A stretch of DNA of 64,000 nt. It comes from Planctomycetota bacterium. Its GTDB lineage: Bacteria > Planctomycetota > UBA1135 > UBA2386. The translations under genes and the position numbers were made by a program. The DNA lies in NCBI GenBank assembly GCA_016872675.1, contig VGZG01000008.1, positions 1 through 64,000 on the forward strand. Direction: 5' to 3'. Shown piece after piece: positions 45,946 to 55,414 of this stretch (positions are counted from its first letter, which is position 1; every line of letters starts with the position of its first letter). The notes under the pieces were generated by a model that searched no databases, was not told the origin of the DNA, and saw nothing but the letters and a program-made list of their open reading frames with translations.

Positions 45946-48705
45946 ATGCGCCACCAACTCAGTGCTCTGCTTGCCCTCACCGTCACATCGGCCGCGGTGG
46001 CCCAGTCGTTGGTGAACTACGAGAGCGGCCCGATCCACCCGATGCGGATGTCGCCTGATGGCACGCGGCTGTTCGTCGCCGACACGGTCGGCGGCCGCCT
46101 GGGCGTGTTCGACCTGCGCGACCCGACGCAGCCGTTCCTGCTGGCCGAGATCCCGGTCGGCATGGACCCGGTGTCGGTGCAGCCGCGCACGCGCGACGAG
46201 GTGTGGGTGACCAACCTGCTGTCGGACAGCGTCAGCATCGTCAGCATCCCCGAGCGCCGCGTGATCGACACGCTGCGCGTCGTCGACGAGCCGAGCGACG
46301 TCGTGTTCGCCGCCGGCAAGGCCTTCGTCAGCGCGGCGACGACTGACCAGATCCAGGTGTTCGACGCGACGACGCGCGCCAGCCTCGGCACGGTCCCGAT
46401 CTTCGGCAAGGACCCGCGCGCGCTCGCGGTCAGCCCCGACGGCACGCGCGTTTACGCCGTGGTGCACCGTTCCGGCAACGGCACGACGATCCTGCCGTTC
46501 GGCGTGCAGGCGCCGCCGGCGCCGACCAACCCGTTGCTGCCGGCGGCGCCGGCGCAGGGCATCATCGTGCGCGCCAACGACCCGGCGTGGGCGAGCCAGA
46601 TCCCGTACACGCTGCCGGACAACGACGTCGCGCAGATCAACACGGCGACGCTGGCGGTGACGCGCTACTTCCCCGGCGTCGGCACGACCAACACCGCGAT
46701 CGCGGTGCACCCGACGAGCGGCGACCTGTGGGTGACCAACATCGAGGCGCGCAACCTCGTGCGCTTCGAGCCCAATCTGCGCGGCCACACCGTCGACAGC
46801 CGGGTGACGAAGATCACCACCGGCGCCACGCCGGTGGTCACGCCGATCGACCTCAACCCGGGCGTCAACTACAGCCAGTTGCCGAACACGGCGGCGATGG
46901 GCACGGCGCTGGCCGAGCCGTTCGGCGTCGCCATCGACGCGACGGCGGGCCTCGTCTACGTCGCCGCGCACGGCACCGACCGCATCGGCGTGCTCAACCT
47001 CGCCGGCGCCGTGCAGGCGCGCATCGAGATCGGCGTCACGCCGGGCAGCACGGTCAACACGCGGCAGAAGCGCGGCCCGCGGGCGCTGGCGCTGCACCCG
47101 AGCCAGCCGCGGCTGTACGTGCTCAACCGGCTGACCGACACGCTGAGCGTCGTCGACACCGGCACGCGCACGGTGCTGTCCGAGCGGCCGATCGCGACGT
47201 TCGACCCGATGCCGCTGGCGACGCGCGAGGGCCGCAAGTTCCTCTACGACGCCAAGCTGTCGGGCAACGGCACCATGTCGTGCGCGTCCTGCCACATCGA
47301 CGGCGACATCGACGGCATCGCCTGGGACCTCGGCGACCCGAACGGCGTGATGGAGGCGGCGCCGGCCAACCAGCCGCTGCCGTTCATCGGCCTCGTGCCG
47401 TTCCACCCGATGAAGGGTCCGATGACCACGCAGACGCTGCGCGGCATGCAGGGCACCGGCCTGCTGCACTGGCGCGGCGACAAGGCCAACTTCCAGGCGT
47501 TCAACGGCGCGTTCGCGTCGCTGATGGGCGGCGCGCTGCTGCCGGCGGCGGACATAACCAGCTACACGCAGTTCGCGATGGCGATCAAGCACCCGCCGAA
47601 CCCCAACCAGCTGCTCGACCGCACGCGCCGCACGGCGCCGGCCGGCAACAACGAGGAAGCGGGGTTCGTCGCCTACAACCAGCCGACGTCCGCGCTGCTC
47701 AGCTGCAACACCTGCCACGCGCTGCCGAGCGGCACCAACGGCTTCGTCATCAACGCCAACATCCTGCAGGAGCCGCAGCAGATGAAGGTGCCGCAGCTGC
47801 GCAACATGTACCGCAAGGGCGGCTTCAACCGCACGGCGGGCCCGCAGAAGAGCGGCTTCGGCTTCGTGCACGACGGTTCGCTCGACACCCTGACGAACTT
47901 CTTCGCGCAGCCGGTGTTCAACCCGTGGCCGGCGGCCACGAAGGACGACATCGTCACCTTCCTCAACGTGTTCGACACTGGCACGGCGCCGCTGGTCGGC
48001 TACCAGTTCCAGCTGACGCAGGCCAACGCGGCGGCGGCGGCGACGACGAACGCCTTCGCGCTGACCACGACGCGCGCGGCGGCCGGTGACTGCGAAGTCA
48101 CCGCGCACGGCCGCGTCGATGGCCGCATGGTCGGCCTGCTGTACGACGCGATCGCGGCGACGTGGCGCGCGGACGCCGCCGGCGTCGGGCCGTTCACGCA
48201 GGCGCAGCTGGTCAGCAAGGCGCAGGCCGGCAACGCCGCGCTGGCGTTCACCTGCGTGACGCCGGGCCAGGGCAACCGCGTCGCGCTCGACCGCGACGGC
48301 GACGGCACGCTGAACGGCGACGAAGGCCTGCTGGCCTACGGCGCTGCGAGTCCGGGCTGCGCTGGCCCGTCGACGCTGGGTGGCAACAGCGAGCCGAAGG
48401 TCGGCAACGCCGCGTACGGCTTCGTCATGGGCAACGCGCAGGCCAGCACGGTCGGCGTGATGGCGCTGGCGCTCGGCCAGTCGTCGCTGCCGGTGATCGG
48501 CATCAATGTGCTGGTCGACCCGGCGACGGCGGTGACGCTCGGCATCACGGCCGACGGCTTCGGCCAAGGCGTGATGCCGTGGAGCATCCCGCCGAGCGCG
48601 TCGAACGTCGGCCTGCAGATCTTCACGCAGGCGCTGTGGCTCGACCTGTGCGGCAGCCAGCTGTGGGCGAGCAGCCCCGGCTTGCGCGTGACGATCCGGC
48701 CGTGA
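45946..48705 (+). CDS. Secreted YVTN-propeller / di-haem cytochrome c fusion
   Basis: 919 residues. GGAGG five bases before ATG 45946 sets the start. A signal peptide is followed by an YVTN-type seven-bladed propeller (residues about 20-400): PDGTRLFVADTVGG, EVWVTNLLSDSVSIV, SPDGTRVYAV, LWVTNIEARNLV, VYVAAHGTDRIG. Two CxxCH haem sites follow, CASCH (about 445) and CNTCH (about 586), as in cytochrome-c-peroxidase-like proteins, then an EF-hand-like DRDGDGTLNGDE (about 782) and a C-terminal module of the type shared by other secreted proteins here, ending in VTIRP. Likely electron transfer or peroxide handling at the cell surface. Confidence 0.85.
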   Translation: MRHQLSALLALTVTSAAVAQSLVNYESGPIHPMRMSPDGTRLFVADTVGGRLGVFDLRDPTQPFLLAEIPVGMDPVSVQPRTRDEVWVTNLLSDSVSIVSIPERRVIDTLRVVDEPSDVVFAAGKAFVSAATTDQIQVFDATTRASLGTVPIFGKDPRALAVSPDGTRVYAVVHRSGNGTTILPFGVQAPPAPTNPLLPAAPAQGIIVRANDPAWASQIPYTLPDNDVAQINTATLAVTRYFPGVGTTNTAIAVHPTSGDLWVTNIEARNLVRFEPNLRGHTVDSRVTKITTGATPVVTPIDLNPGVNYSQLPNTAAMGTALAEPFGVAIDATAGLVYVAAHGTDRIGVLNLAGAVQARIEIGVTPGSTVNTRQKRGPRALALHPSQPRLYVLNRLTDTLSVVDTGTRTVLSERPIATFDPMPLATREGRKFLYDAKLSGNGTMSCASCHIDGDIDGIAWDLGDPNGVMEAAPANQPLPFIGLVPFHPMKGPMTTQTLRGMQGTGLLHWRGDKANFQAFNGAFASLMGGALLPAADITSYTQFAMAIKHPPNPNQLLDRTRRTAPAGNNEEAGFVAYNQPTSALLSCNTCHALPSGTNGFVINANILQEPQQMKVPQLRNMYRKGGFNRTAGPQKSGFGFVHDGSLDTLTNFFAQPVFNPWPAATKDDIVTFLNVFDTGTAPLVGYQFQLTQANAAAAATTNAFALTTTRAAAGDCEVTAHGRVDGRMVGLLYDAIAATWRADAAGVGPFTQAQLVSKAQAGNAALAFTCVTPGQGNRVALDRDGDGTLNGDEGLLAYGAASPGCAGPSTLGGNSEPKVGNAAYGFVMGNAQASTVGVMALALGQSSLPVIGINVLVDPATAVTLGITADGFGQGVMPWSIPPSASNVGLQIFTQALWLDLCGSQLWASSPGLRVTIRP

Positions 48706-48836
48706 ACGGCGGATGCCGCGCTGGCGCTGGCCGCGCGGCGCCGCAGTGATCGCGCGGCGGCGTCGCGACGGAAGCGCAGCGGCCGGTGGCGGGGGCGGCC
48801 CCGCGCCGGCATGATCGCCGCCGAGGTACACACGAC

Positions 48837-49163
48837 ATGGGACCCGGATTCGGCGACATGCAGAGCCTGCTCAAGCAGGCGCAGGACATGCAGCGGCGCA
48901 TGGCCGACGCGACGCGCTCGCTCGGCGAGCGCGTCCTGGAGGGCTCGGCCGGCGGCGGCGCCGTCAAGGCCTACGTCAACGGCAACCAGGAACTGCAGGC
49001 GGTCAAGATCCAGAAGGCCGCCGTCGATCCGGGTGATGTCGACTCGCTGGAGGACCTCGTCACCGCCGCCGTTCGGCAGGCGCTGCAGGCGGCCAAGGAA
49101 CTGCGCGAACGCGAGATGGGCAAGGTCACTGGCGGCCTCAATCTACCGGGCCTGGGCCTCTGA
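48837..49163 (+). CDS. ybaB: YbaB/EbfC nucleoid-associated protein
   Basis: 108 residues. The typical start GDMQSLLKQAQDMQRRMADA, a GGGAVKAYVNGNQELQAVKI strand pair and a DSLEDLVTAAVRQALQAAKEL helix fit the YbaB family of small dimeric DNA-binding proteins. ATG 48837 is set by the frame's family match. It precedes recR by 25 bases, as in most bacteria. In the usual order dnaX would come just before; here the surface-protein genes intervene. Confidence 0.92.
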   Translation: MGPGFGDMQSLLKQAQDMQRRMADATRSLGERVLEGSAGGGAVKAYVNGNQELQAVKIQKAAVDPGDVDSLEDLVTAAVRQALQAAKELREREMGKVTGGLNLPGLGL

Positions 49164-49188
49164 CCGCGGCTCGCCCGCCCACACAGAG

Positions 49189-49788
49189 ATGGCGCACCGC
49201 GACCGCACGATCGAGGCGCTGATCACGCGCCTCAACCGCCTGCCCGGCGTCGGCCCGAAGACCGCCGAGCGGTTGGCGTACCACTTGCTGCGCGTCGAGG
49301 CCGATGAGGCCCTGCAGCTAGCGAAGGCGATCGAGGAAGTGCGCGCGGCAGTCAAGTCGTGCAGCCAGTGCGGTCAGCTCGACGCCTGCGATCCGTGCAG
49401 CATCTGCAGCGACCCGGCGCGCGATCGGAGCATGCTGCTCGTCGTCGAGGATCCGCGCGAGGTCGCGCGTTTCGAGGACGTCGGCTATCAGGGTCTCTAC
49501 CACGTGCTGCAGGGGCGCCTGTCGCAGCTCGAGGGCGTGCGGCCTGAGGACCTGACGGTGGCCTTGCTGCTGCAGCGGGCCCGTTCCGGCACGTTCGCCG
49601 AGATCTGCCTCGCGACCAATCCGGACCTCGAAGGCGAAGGCACCGCGCGCGTGCTCGCCGAGCAGCTCGCCGGCACCGGCGTGAAGGTCACGCGGCTCGC
49701 GCGCGGCCTGCCGGCCGGCGGGTCGATCGCGCAGGTCTCGGCCTCGATCCTCGCCGACGCGATTGAGGGCCGGCGCCCGCTGTCGTGA
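49189..49788 (+). CDS. recR: Recombination protein RecR
   Basis: 199 residues. Helix-hairpin-helix RLPGVGPKTAERLAYHLL, the C4 zinc finger CSQCGQLDACDPCSIC near residue 58, and a Toprim domain (LLVVEDPREVARFE, CLATNPDLEGEGTA) are complete. It works with RecF/RecO to load RecA at gaps. The start ATG 49189 is about 25 bases after ybaB. Its stop overlaps the next gene (GTGA). Confidence 0.95.
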   Translation: MAHRDRTIEALITRLNRLPGVGPKTAERLAYHLLRVEADEALQLAKAIEEVRAAVKSCSQCGQLDACDPCSICSDPARDRSMLLVVEDPREVARFEDVGYQGLYHVLQGRLSQLEGVRPEDLTVALLLQRARSGTFAEICLATNPDLEGEGTARVLAEQLAGTGVKVTRLARGLPAGGSIAQVSASILADAIEGRRPLS

Positions 49789-52292
49789 CGCCGGTTCGCG
49801 AGCCGCTGCCGATCGACGACGCGCTGCCCGCCGTGCTGGCGGCGTTCCGGCGTGCGACCGCCGTGCTGCTGATGGCGCCGCCGGGCTCGGGCAAGACCAC
49901 GCGCGTGCCGCCGGCGCTGCTCGACGCGCTCGGCGAGCGCGGCGGCCAGGTCGTCGTGCTCGAGCCGCGCCGGCTCGCCGCGCGCGCCGCCGCCGTGCGC
50001 GTGGCGCAGGAGACCGGCACGGCGCTCGGCGACCTCGTCGGCTACCAAGTGCGCGGCGACAGCAAGGTGTCCGGCCGCACGCGCGTGCGCTTCGTCACCG
50101 AGGGCGTGCTGGTGCGCCAGCTGGTGCAGGATCCGTTCCTGGAGGGCGTCGCCGCGGTCTGTCTCGACGAGTTCCACGAACGCCACCTCGAAGGCGACCT
50201 GGCGCTGGCGATGCTCGCCGAGGCGCGCGCCACCGTGCGCCAGGATCTGAAGCTCTGCGTGATGTCGGCGACGCTCGATCCTGCGCCGCTGCGCGCGTTC
50301 CTCGCCGGCGCCGAGGTGGTGGAGGCCGACGGCCGGTTGCACCCGGTGCGCGTCGAGCGGTTGGAGCGCAGCGCGCCCGATGCGCTCGAGGTCACCGTGC
50401 GCAACCTGGTCGAGAAGGCGCTCGACGAGACCCCCGGCGACGTGCTGGTGTTCCTGCCGGGCGCCGGCGAGATCGCTCGCTGCGAGGACGCGCTCGCCAA
50501 CCTCGCGCGCAGGCGCGATGTGCTGGTGTTGCCGCTGCACGGCCGCCTCGAGCCCGCCGACCAGGACTTCGCCATCCGGCCACAGCGCCAGCGCAAGGTC
50601 GTGCTGTCGACCAACGTCGCTGAAAGCTCGCTGACCATCGCCGGTGTCACCGCCGTCGTCGACACCGGGCTTGCGCGCGAGCTGCGCTTCGACCGCGGCC
50701 GCGGCGTCGACGTGCTGCAGCTCGAACGCATCAGCCTCGCGTCGGCGACGCAGCGCGCCGGCCGCGCTGGCCGCACCGGCCCAGGCGTCTGCTATCGCGC
50801 GTGGACCGCGCCCGAGGAACGTGGCATGCCGGCGCGCGCGCTGCCCGACGTGCAGCGCATCGACCTGTGCGGGCCAGCGCTGCTGGTGCGCGCCTTCGCC
50901 GGCCGCGATCCGCGGCAGTTCGGCTGGTTCGAGGCGCCGCCGGCCGACGCGCTCGCCGCCGCCGACAATTTGCTGCGCGAACTCGGCGCCATCGATGCCG
51001 CCAGCGGCGCGTTGACGCGGTTCGGCCAGGCGCTGCTGGCGCTGCCGCTGCATCCGCGCCTTGGCGCCGTCGTGCTCGCCGGCCGCGAACTCGGCTGTGC
51101 TGTCGCCGCCGCGACCGCGGCGACGCTGCTCGCCGACGTCGACCAGCTCGGCCGCGGCGACGGCGCCGACTTGCACGTCGCGGTCGACGCCTTCCTGCTG
51201 GCCGAGGAGCGCGGTTTTTCCGAGCACCTCTGCCGCGAGGTCGGCCTCTCGGCGTGGCAGGCGCGCACCGTCAAGACGGCGCGCGACCGCCTGCTCGCCG
51301 GCCGCCGCGACGACGGCCGGGACACGACGTCGCTCGGCCGCTGCCTGCTCGCCGGCTTCCCCGATCGCGTCGCCGTGCGCAGCGAGGGCGGCGAACCCCG
51401 CACGGCGACGATGGTCGGCGGTCGCGGGCTCGTGCTGCCTGCCGCGGCCGACGGCCAGGAACTAGTGGTGGCGTTGCGGCTGCACGAAGCCGGCCGCCAG
51501 CAGCGGTCGAAGGTCGTGCTGTTCGCCGGACTCGCGCCCGCCGACCTGCAGGCCGCCGCCGGCGCGCTCGCCACCGTCGTCGTCGCCGAACTCGACGAAG
51601 CCAACGGTCGTGTTGTCGCCGTGCGCGAGCAGCGCTATCGCGACCTGCCGCTGCGCTCGGCGCGCGGCGGCGAGCTGCCGGCGGGCGCGGCCGCCGAGAA
51701 GCTGCTGCCCGTGTTCGCGCGCGATCCGTGGCGTTGGCTCGGCGAACAGAAGGACCTGCGCCGCTTGCTGGCGCGCTTGCGTTGGCTCGCCGTGCGCCAG
51801 CCGGACCTCGCGCTACCGCCGTTCGACGACGCCGCCGTCGCCGCGGCGGCGCTGCAACTGCTCGGCGATCGCACGGACCTGCGCGCGCTGCGCGACGCCC
51901 AGGTCGGTGAACTGCTGTTGGCGCAACTGACGTCGCCGCAGCGACGCGCGCTGCACCAGGGCGCGCCCGATCGCATCGAGCTGCCGTCGGGCCGGGACGC
52001 CATCGTCGACTACGACGCGCCGGCCGGACCGACGATCGCCGCCCGACTGCAGGAGTTCTTCGGCTTGCGCGCGGTCGGCGCTCTCGCCGGCGGCCGTGTG
52101 CCGGTGGTGCTCGAACTGCTGGCGCCGAACCATCGGCCAGTGCAGGTGACCACCGACCTGCCGAGCTTCTGGGCCAACGTCTATCCGCAGGTGCGCCGCG
52201 AACTGTCGCGGCGCTACCCGCGCCACAGCTGGCCCGAAGACCCGCTGGCGGCCAATCCGGAAGCGCGGCCGCAGCGCCGTCGGCCGAGCTGA
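49785..52292 (+). CDS. hrpB: ATP-dependent helicase HrpB
   Basis: 835 residues. DExH helicase of the HrpB family, unknown cellular role. Walker A MAPPGSGKTTRVPPALL (about residue 33), DEFHERHLEGDL (about 128), SATLD, RGR-like STNVAESSLTIAGV, and motif VI ATQRAGRAGRTGPGVCYR are in order, followed by the HrpB C-terminal region ending LPSFWANVYPQVRRELSRRYPRH(S)WPEDP, a family-diagnostic end. GTG 49785 overlaps the recR stop (GTGA), so it is read as part of the ybaB-recR operon. Confidence 0.93.
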   Translation: MTPVREPLPIDDALPAVLAAFRRATAVLLMAPPGSGKTTRVPPALLDALGERGGQVVVLEPRRLAARAAAVRVAQETGTALGDLVGYQVRGDSKVSGRTRVRFVTEGVLVRQLVQDPFLEGVAAVCLDEFHERHLEGDLALAMLAEARATVRQDLKLCVMSATLDPAPLRAFLAGAEVVEADGRLHPVRVERLERSAPDALEVTVRNLVEKALDETPGDVLVFLPGAGEIARCEDALANLARRRDVLVLPLHGRLEPADQDFAIRPQRQRKVVLSTNVAESSLTIAGVTAVVDTGLARELRFDRGRGVDVLQLERISLASATQRAGRAGRTGPGVCYRAWTAPEERGMPARALPDVQRIDLCGPALLVRAFAGRDPRQFGWFEAPPADALAAADNLLRELGAIDAASGALTRFGQALLALPLHPRLGAVVLAGRELGCAVAAATAATLLADVDQLGRGDGADLHVAVDAFLLAEERGFSEHLCREVGLSAWQARTVKTARDRLLAGRRDDGRDTTSLGRCLLAGFPDRVAVRSEGGEPRTATMVGGRGLVLPAAADGQELVVALRLHEAGRQQRSKVVLFAGLAPADLQAAAGALATVVVAELDEANGRVVAVREQRYRDLPLRSARGGELPAGAAAEKLLPVFARDPWRWLGEQKDLRRLLARLRWLAVRQPDLALPPFDDAAVAAAALQLLGDRTDLRALRDAQVGELLLAQLTSPQRRALHQGAPDRIELPSGRDAIVDYDAPAGPTIAARLQEFFGLRAVGALAGGRVPVVLELLAPNHRPVQVTTDLPSFWANVYPQVRRELSRRYPRHSWPEDPLAANPEARPQRRRPS

Positions 52293-52512
52293 CGGCGTCG
52301 GCTCGGGTCGCTCCGGGGCCGCTCGCTGACTGCCGGCGCGCGGTCTGCCCGCGGACGGCTGGCGTGGCGCCAGCCGCGCACCGATGCGGTCGCCCGGACT
52401 GCCGCCGTCGCCGCCGCTTGCGCTGGCTGTGTCGATTTCCGCGACACCGTCGCCCCCGGCTCAAGCTCGCTGCCGCGAACGGCCGAAATCCCGCTGGGAG
52501 CGACTGTTCGAC

Positions 52513-53892
52513 ATGTCCCTCGAATTCCGACTTGGCCAGCGACAGGAGCAGCGCCTAGCGCTGCTGCCGCAGATGCTGCAGTCGATCGAGGTGCTGCAAC
52601 TCGCCACGGCCGAACTGCTGGCGAAGGTCGAGGCCGAACTGCAGCAGAACGAGACGCTCGAAGCATTGCCGCCCGCCGCGGTCGAACCGCCGCCGGTTGT
52701 GCCGCCGCGCGCCGCGGCCGATGACGAGCGCTTCGACTGGCGCCGCGGCGGCGCCGCCGATGGCGAGGACGGCAAGTCGGCGTTCCTGGCCAACGTGCCG
52801 GCGCGGGCGGAGACGCTGCACGATGCCGTGCGCGGCCAGCTCGCCTTCCGCGGCGTGCCGGCGCTGCTCGCTGACGCCGTCGCGATGCTGGTCGACCACC
52901 TCGACGAGCGCGGCCTGCTGCCGGCGACCGACGACGAACTCGCCGCGCGCCTCGACCTGCCCGTGGACCTGATCGCGCAAGCGCGCGCGCAACTGCAGCA
53001 ACTTGAGCCGCGCGGCCTCGGCGCGCCGGATCCCGTGGCCGCGATGCTGCTGCAAGCGCACGCCGACCCGGACCTGCCGACCATCGAGCGCATCCTGCGC
53101 GAGCACCTCGCCGACCTCGCGCGCAACAAGGTGCCCGACGTCGCGCGTGCGCTGGCGCTCTCGGTCGACGAACTCGACGACTTGCTTGCCCGCATCCGCG
53201 TGCTCAACCCGCGCCCGGCCGCCGGCTTCGCCGACGCCGCCGCGCCCGGGCTGCACGCCGATGCCTACGCATGGTTGCACGACGGCGAGGTCCACGTCGC
53301 GCTCGACGACGCGTCGTTGCCCGACCTACAGGTCAACGCCGAGTACGCGGCGTTGGCGCGGGCCAAGGCCACGGCGCCCGAGGTGCGCGCGTACCTGCGG
53401 CCGAAGCTGCGCTCGGCGCGTGACCTGATCGAGGCGGTGGCGCAGCGGCAGGCGACGCTGCTGCGCGTCATCGACGCGATCATGCGCGAACAGCGTGGCT
53501 TCCTGCAGCAGGGCCGCGCCGCGATCAAGCCGCTGCGTATGGCTGACGTAGCCGCCGGGCTCGGCCTGCACTCGTCGACAATCAGTCGCGCCATCGCCGG
53601 CAAACACGTGCAGACTGATCGCGGCGTGTTCCGCCTGCGCGACTTCTTCGACGGCGGCCGCGCCGACGAAGCTGGCGCCGCCGCGCCGGGCCAGGGTCGC
53701 ATGGCCATCGCGCAGCAGATCGCCGAACTGGTCGCGGCCGAGGACAAGTCGGCGCCGCTGTCGGACGACGAACTCGTCGCCCGGCTGCAGGCGCGCGGCG
53801 TGCAATGCGCCCGGCGCACGGTGACCAAGCACCGCAAGGAACTCGGCATTCCGTCGAGCTACCTGCGCCGGCGATACGGAGGCCAGCCATGA
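52513..53892 (+). CDS. rpoN: RNA polymerase sigma-54 factor
   Basis: 459 residues from ATG 52513. Region I: SLEFRLGQRQEQRLALLPQ with LQSIEVLQL. Region II is short and Pro-rich. The core-binding region (about 110-280) and region III with LRMADVAAGLGLHSSTISRA (helix-turn-helix) follow, then the C-terminal RpoN box ARRTVTKHRKELGIPSS at about 433, close to the consensus ARRTVAKYR. Enhancer-dependent transcription is therefore expected in this organism. ATGA links it to the next gene. The usual neighbours (hpf, ptsN) are missing. Confidence 0.95.
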   Translation: MSLEFRLGQRQEQRLALLPQMLQSIEVLQLATAELLAKVEAELQQNETLEALPPAAVEPPPVVPPRAAADDERFDWRRGGAADGEDGKSAFLANVPARAETLHDAVRGQLAFRGVPALLADAVAMLVDHLDERGLLPATDDELAARLDLPVDLIAQARAQLQQLEPRGLGAPDPVAAMLLQAHADPDLPTIERILREHLADLARNKVPDVARALALSVDELDDLLARIRVLNPRPAAGFADAAAPGLHADAYAWLHDGEVHVALDDASLPDLQVNAEYAALARAKATAPEVRAYLRPKLRSARDLIEAVAQRQATLLRVIDAIMREQRGFLQQGRAAIKPLRMADVAAGLGLHSSTISRAIAGKHVQTDRGVFRLRDFFDGGRADEAGAAAPGQGRMAIAQQIAELVAAEDKSAPLSDDELVARLQARGVQCARRTVTKHRKELGIPSSYLRRRYGGQP

Positions 53893-54461
53893 CGCAGTAC
53901 GACCCGTTCTCCTGCGGCGCCGCGCCGATGAGCCAGAAGGGCGCCCTGCCGACGACGCCCGCCGACACCCTGTTCGCTGAGACGCCGTCGTCGCCAGTGC
54001 CGACGTCGCGCAAGGCAGCCAAGGCGCCCGCGCGCAGCGCTGGCGACGCCGATTGGGCGCCGGTCGCCGATGACGGTTTCGCCGCCATGCTGACGTTGGG
54101 CGCGATGCCGCAGCAAGCGACGGCCAACGCGCTCGCGTTTGGCGCCGACGCGCTCGGCGAGGTCGCGCCAGTCGCGTCGGCCGCGCCAAACAAGGCGCCG
54201 ACGCCGCCGCACGGCGCCCGCGCGCCGAAGGGGCCGATCAAGCCGAAGGAGGCGCTGCCGCGCCGCCTGACCGAGCTGCTGCCGGCGCCGCCGAAGAGCG
54301 TTTCCGCGGCGGGCGCCGCGATGGCGATGGCGTTCGCCGCCGCTGGCCTCGCGTGGTCGTCTTGGCTGTTCTTCGCCGCCGGCAACCCGATCCTCGCGGC
54401 GATCGTCGCCGCCGCCGCCCTCGTCGGCGGCGCGATGGTGTGGCTGCTGCTGCGGCGATGA
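53889..54461 (+). CDS. Hypothetical protein with Pro/Ala-rich N-terminus and C-terminal membrane helices
   Basis: 190 residues, translationally coupled to rpoN (ATGA). Residues 1-130 are low-complexity, rich in Ala, Pro and Lys. From about 140 two hydrophobic helices (AAGAAMAMAFAAAGLAWSSW, ILAAIVAAAALVGGAMVWLL) with a short turn finish the protein, so it is anchored by its tail with the soluble part in the cytoplasm. No family is recognised. Co-expression with sigma-54 suggests a possible membrane-linked regulator, but nothing in the sequence proves it. Confidence 0.6.
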   Translation: MTQYDPFSCGAAPMSQKGALPTTPADTLFAETPSSPVPTSRKAAKAPARSAGDADWAPVADDGFAAMLTLGAMPQQATANALAFGADALGEVAPVASAAPNKAPTPPHGARAPKGPIKPKEALPRRLTELLPAPPKSVSAAGAAMAMAFAAAGLAWSSWLFFAAGNPILAAIVAAAALVGGAMVWLLLRR

Positions 54462-54483
54462 TCGGCCGCGGCGCGGTCGCGCT

Positions 54484-55305
54484 ATGGTGCGCGCCGTGCC
54501 GACCTACCTGCTGACGATCGCCTACCACGGCACGGCCTTCCACGGCTGGCAATGGCAGGACGGCTACCGCACCGTGCAGCAGGCGCTGCAGGAAGCGTTC
54601 GCGGCGATCGGTTGCCCCGACACGCACGTCGAGGGCGCTGGTCGCACCGACGCCGGCGTGCACGCGCTCGGCCAGTGCGCGCACGCGACGATCGCGCGCG
54701 ACTTCGCGCCGGAGCGGTTGCTGCTGGCGCTCAACGCCAACCTGCCCGACGACGTCGCCGTGCAGCGCGTCGTGCGCGCGCCCGATGGCTTCCACGCGCG
54801 CTTCCACGCTCGTGGCAAGCGCTACGCCTACCGCTGCGTGACCGCGCCCGTGCGGCCGGCGATCGGCCGCGACCTGTACCACTGGGTCCGCCGCCCGGTT
54901 GACGTCACCGCCATGCGGCAGGCGGCGCAGTGTCTCGTCGGCCGCCACGACTTCGCGTCGTTCGCCAGCAATCCCGGCTACGCGCGCAAGCGCGGCACCG
55001 TGCGCACGCTGCACCACGCGCACCTCGTGCAAAGGCCGGCCGGCTTCGACTTCGTCGTGCAGGGCGGCGGCTTCCTCTACAACATGGTGCGCAACGTCGT
55101 CGGCACGCTGCTGGAGGTCGGCTACGGCAATCGCCCGCCGGCGTGGTTCGCCGAGGTCCTGGCCGCGCGCGCTCGCCGCGCTGGCGGCCCGACCGCGCCG
55201 CCGCAGGGCCTCTACCTGCTGCGCGTGCTGTACGCCGACGACCTGTCGCCTGCAGGCGACGAACCAGGGGTCGCCGGCGCCGAAGCCGGCGGCGACGACG
55301 GCTGA
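54484..55305 (+). CDS. truA: tRNA pseudouridine synthase TruA
   Basis: 273 residues; GTG 54496 is an alternative start. Makes pseudouridine at tRNA positions 38-40. Start YLLTIAYHGTAFHGWQWQ, catalytic Asp in GAGRTDAGVHALGQ (about residue 55), RYAYRC, CLVGRHDFASFA and the C-terminal GGGFLYNMVRNVVGTLLEVG are all classical. The tail has an added Gly/Ala/Asp-rich end. Confidence 0.95.
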   Translation: MVRAVPTYLLTIAYHGTAFHGWQWQDGYRTVQQALQEAFAAIGCPDTHVEGAGRTDAGVHALGQCAHATIARDFAPERLLLALNANLPDDVAVQRVVRAPDGFHARFHARGKRYAYRCVTAPVRPAIGRDLYHWVRRPVDVTAMRQAAQCLVGRHDFASFASNPGYARKRGTVRTLHHAHLVQRPAGFDFVVQGGGFLYNMVRNVVGTLLEVGYGNRPPAWFAEVLAARARRAGGPTAPPQGLYLLRVLYADDLSPAGDEPGVAGAEAGGDDG

Positions 55306-55414
55306 ACCGGCACCGCGGGTTCTCCCGCAGCTTCGGTGCGAGCGCTCAGGCATTCGCCGTGGCTCTGCAATACTGTGTGCCCAGAGCCGCATCGTCGGCC
55401 GCTCCGTACTGCGC

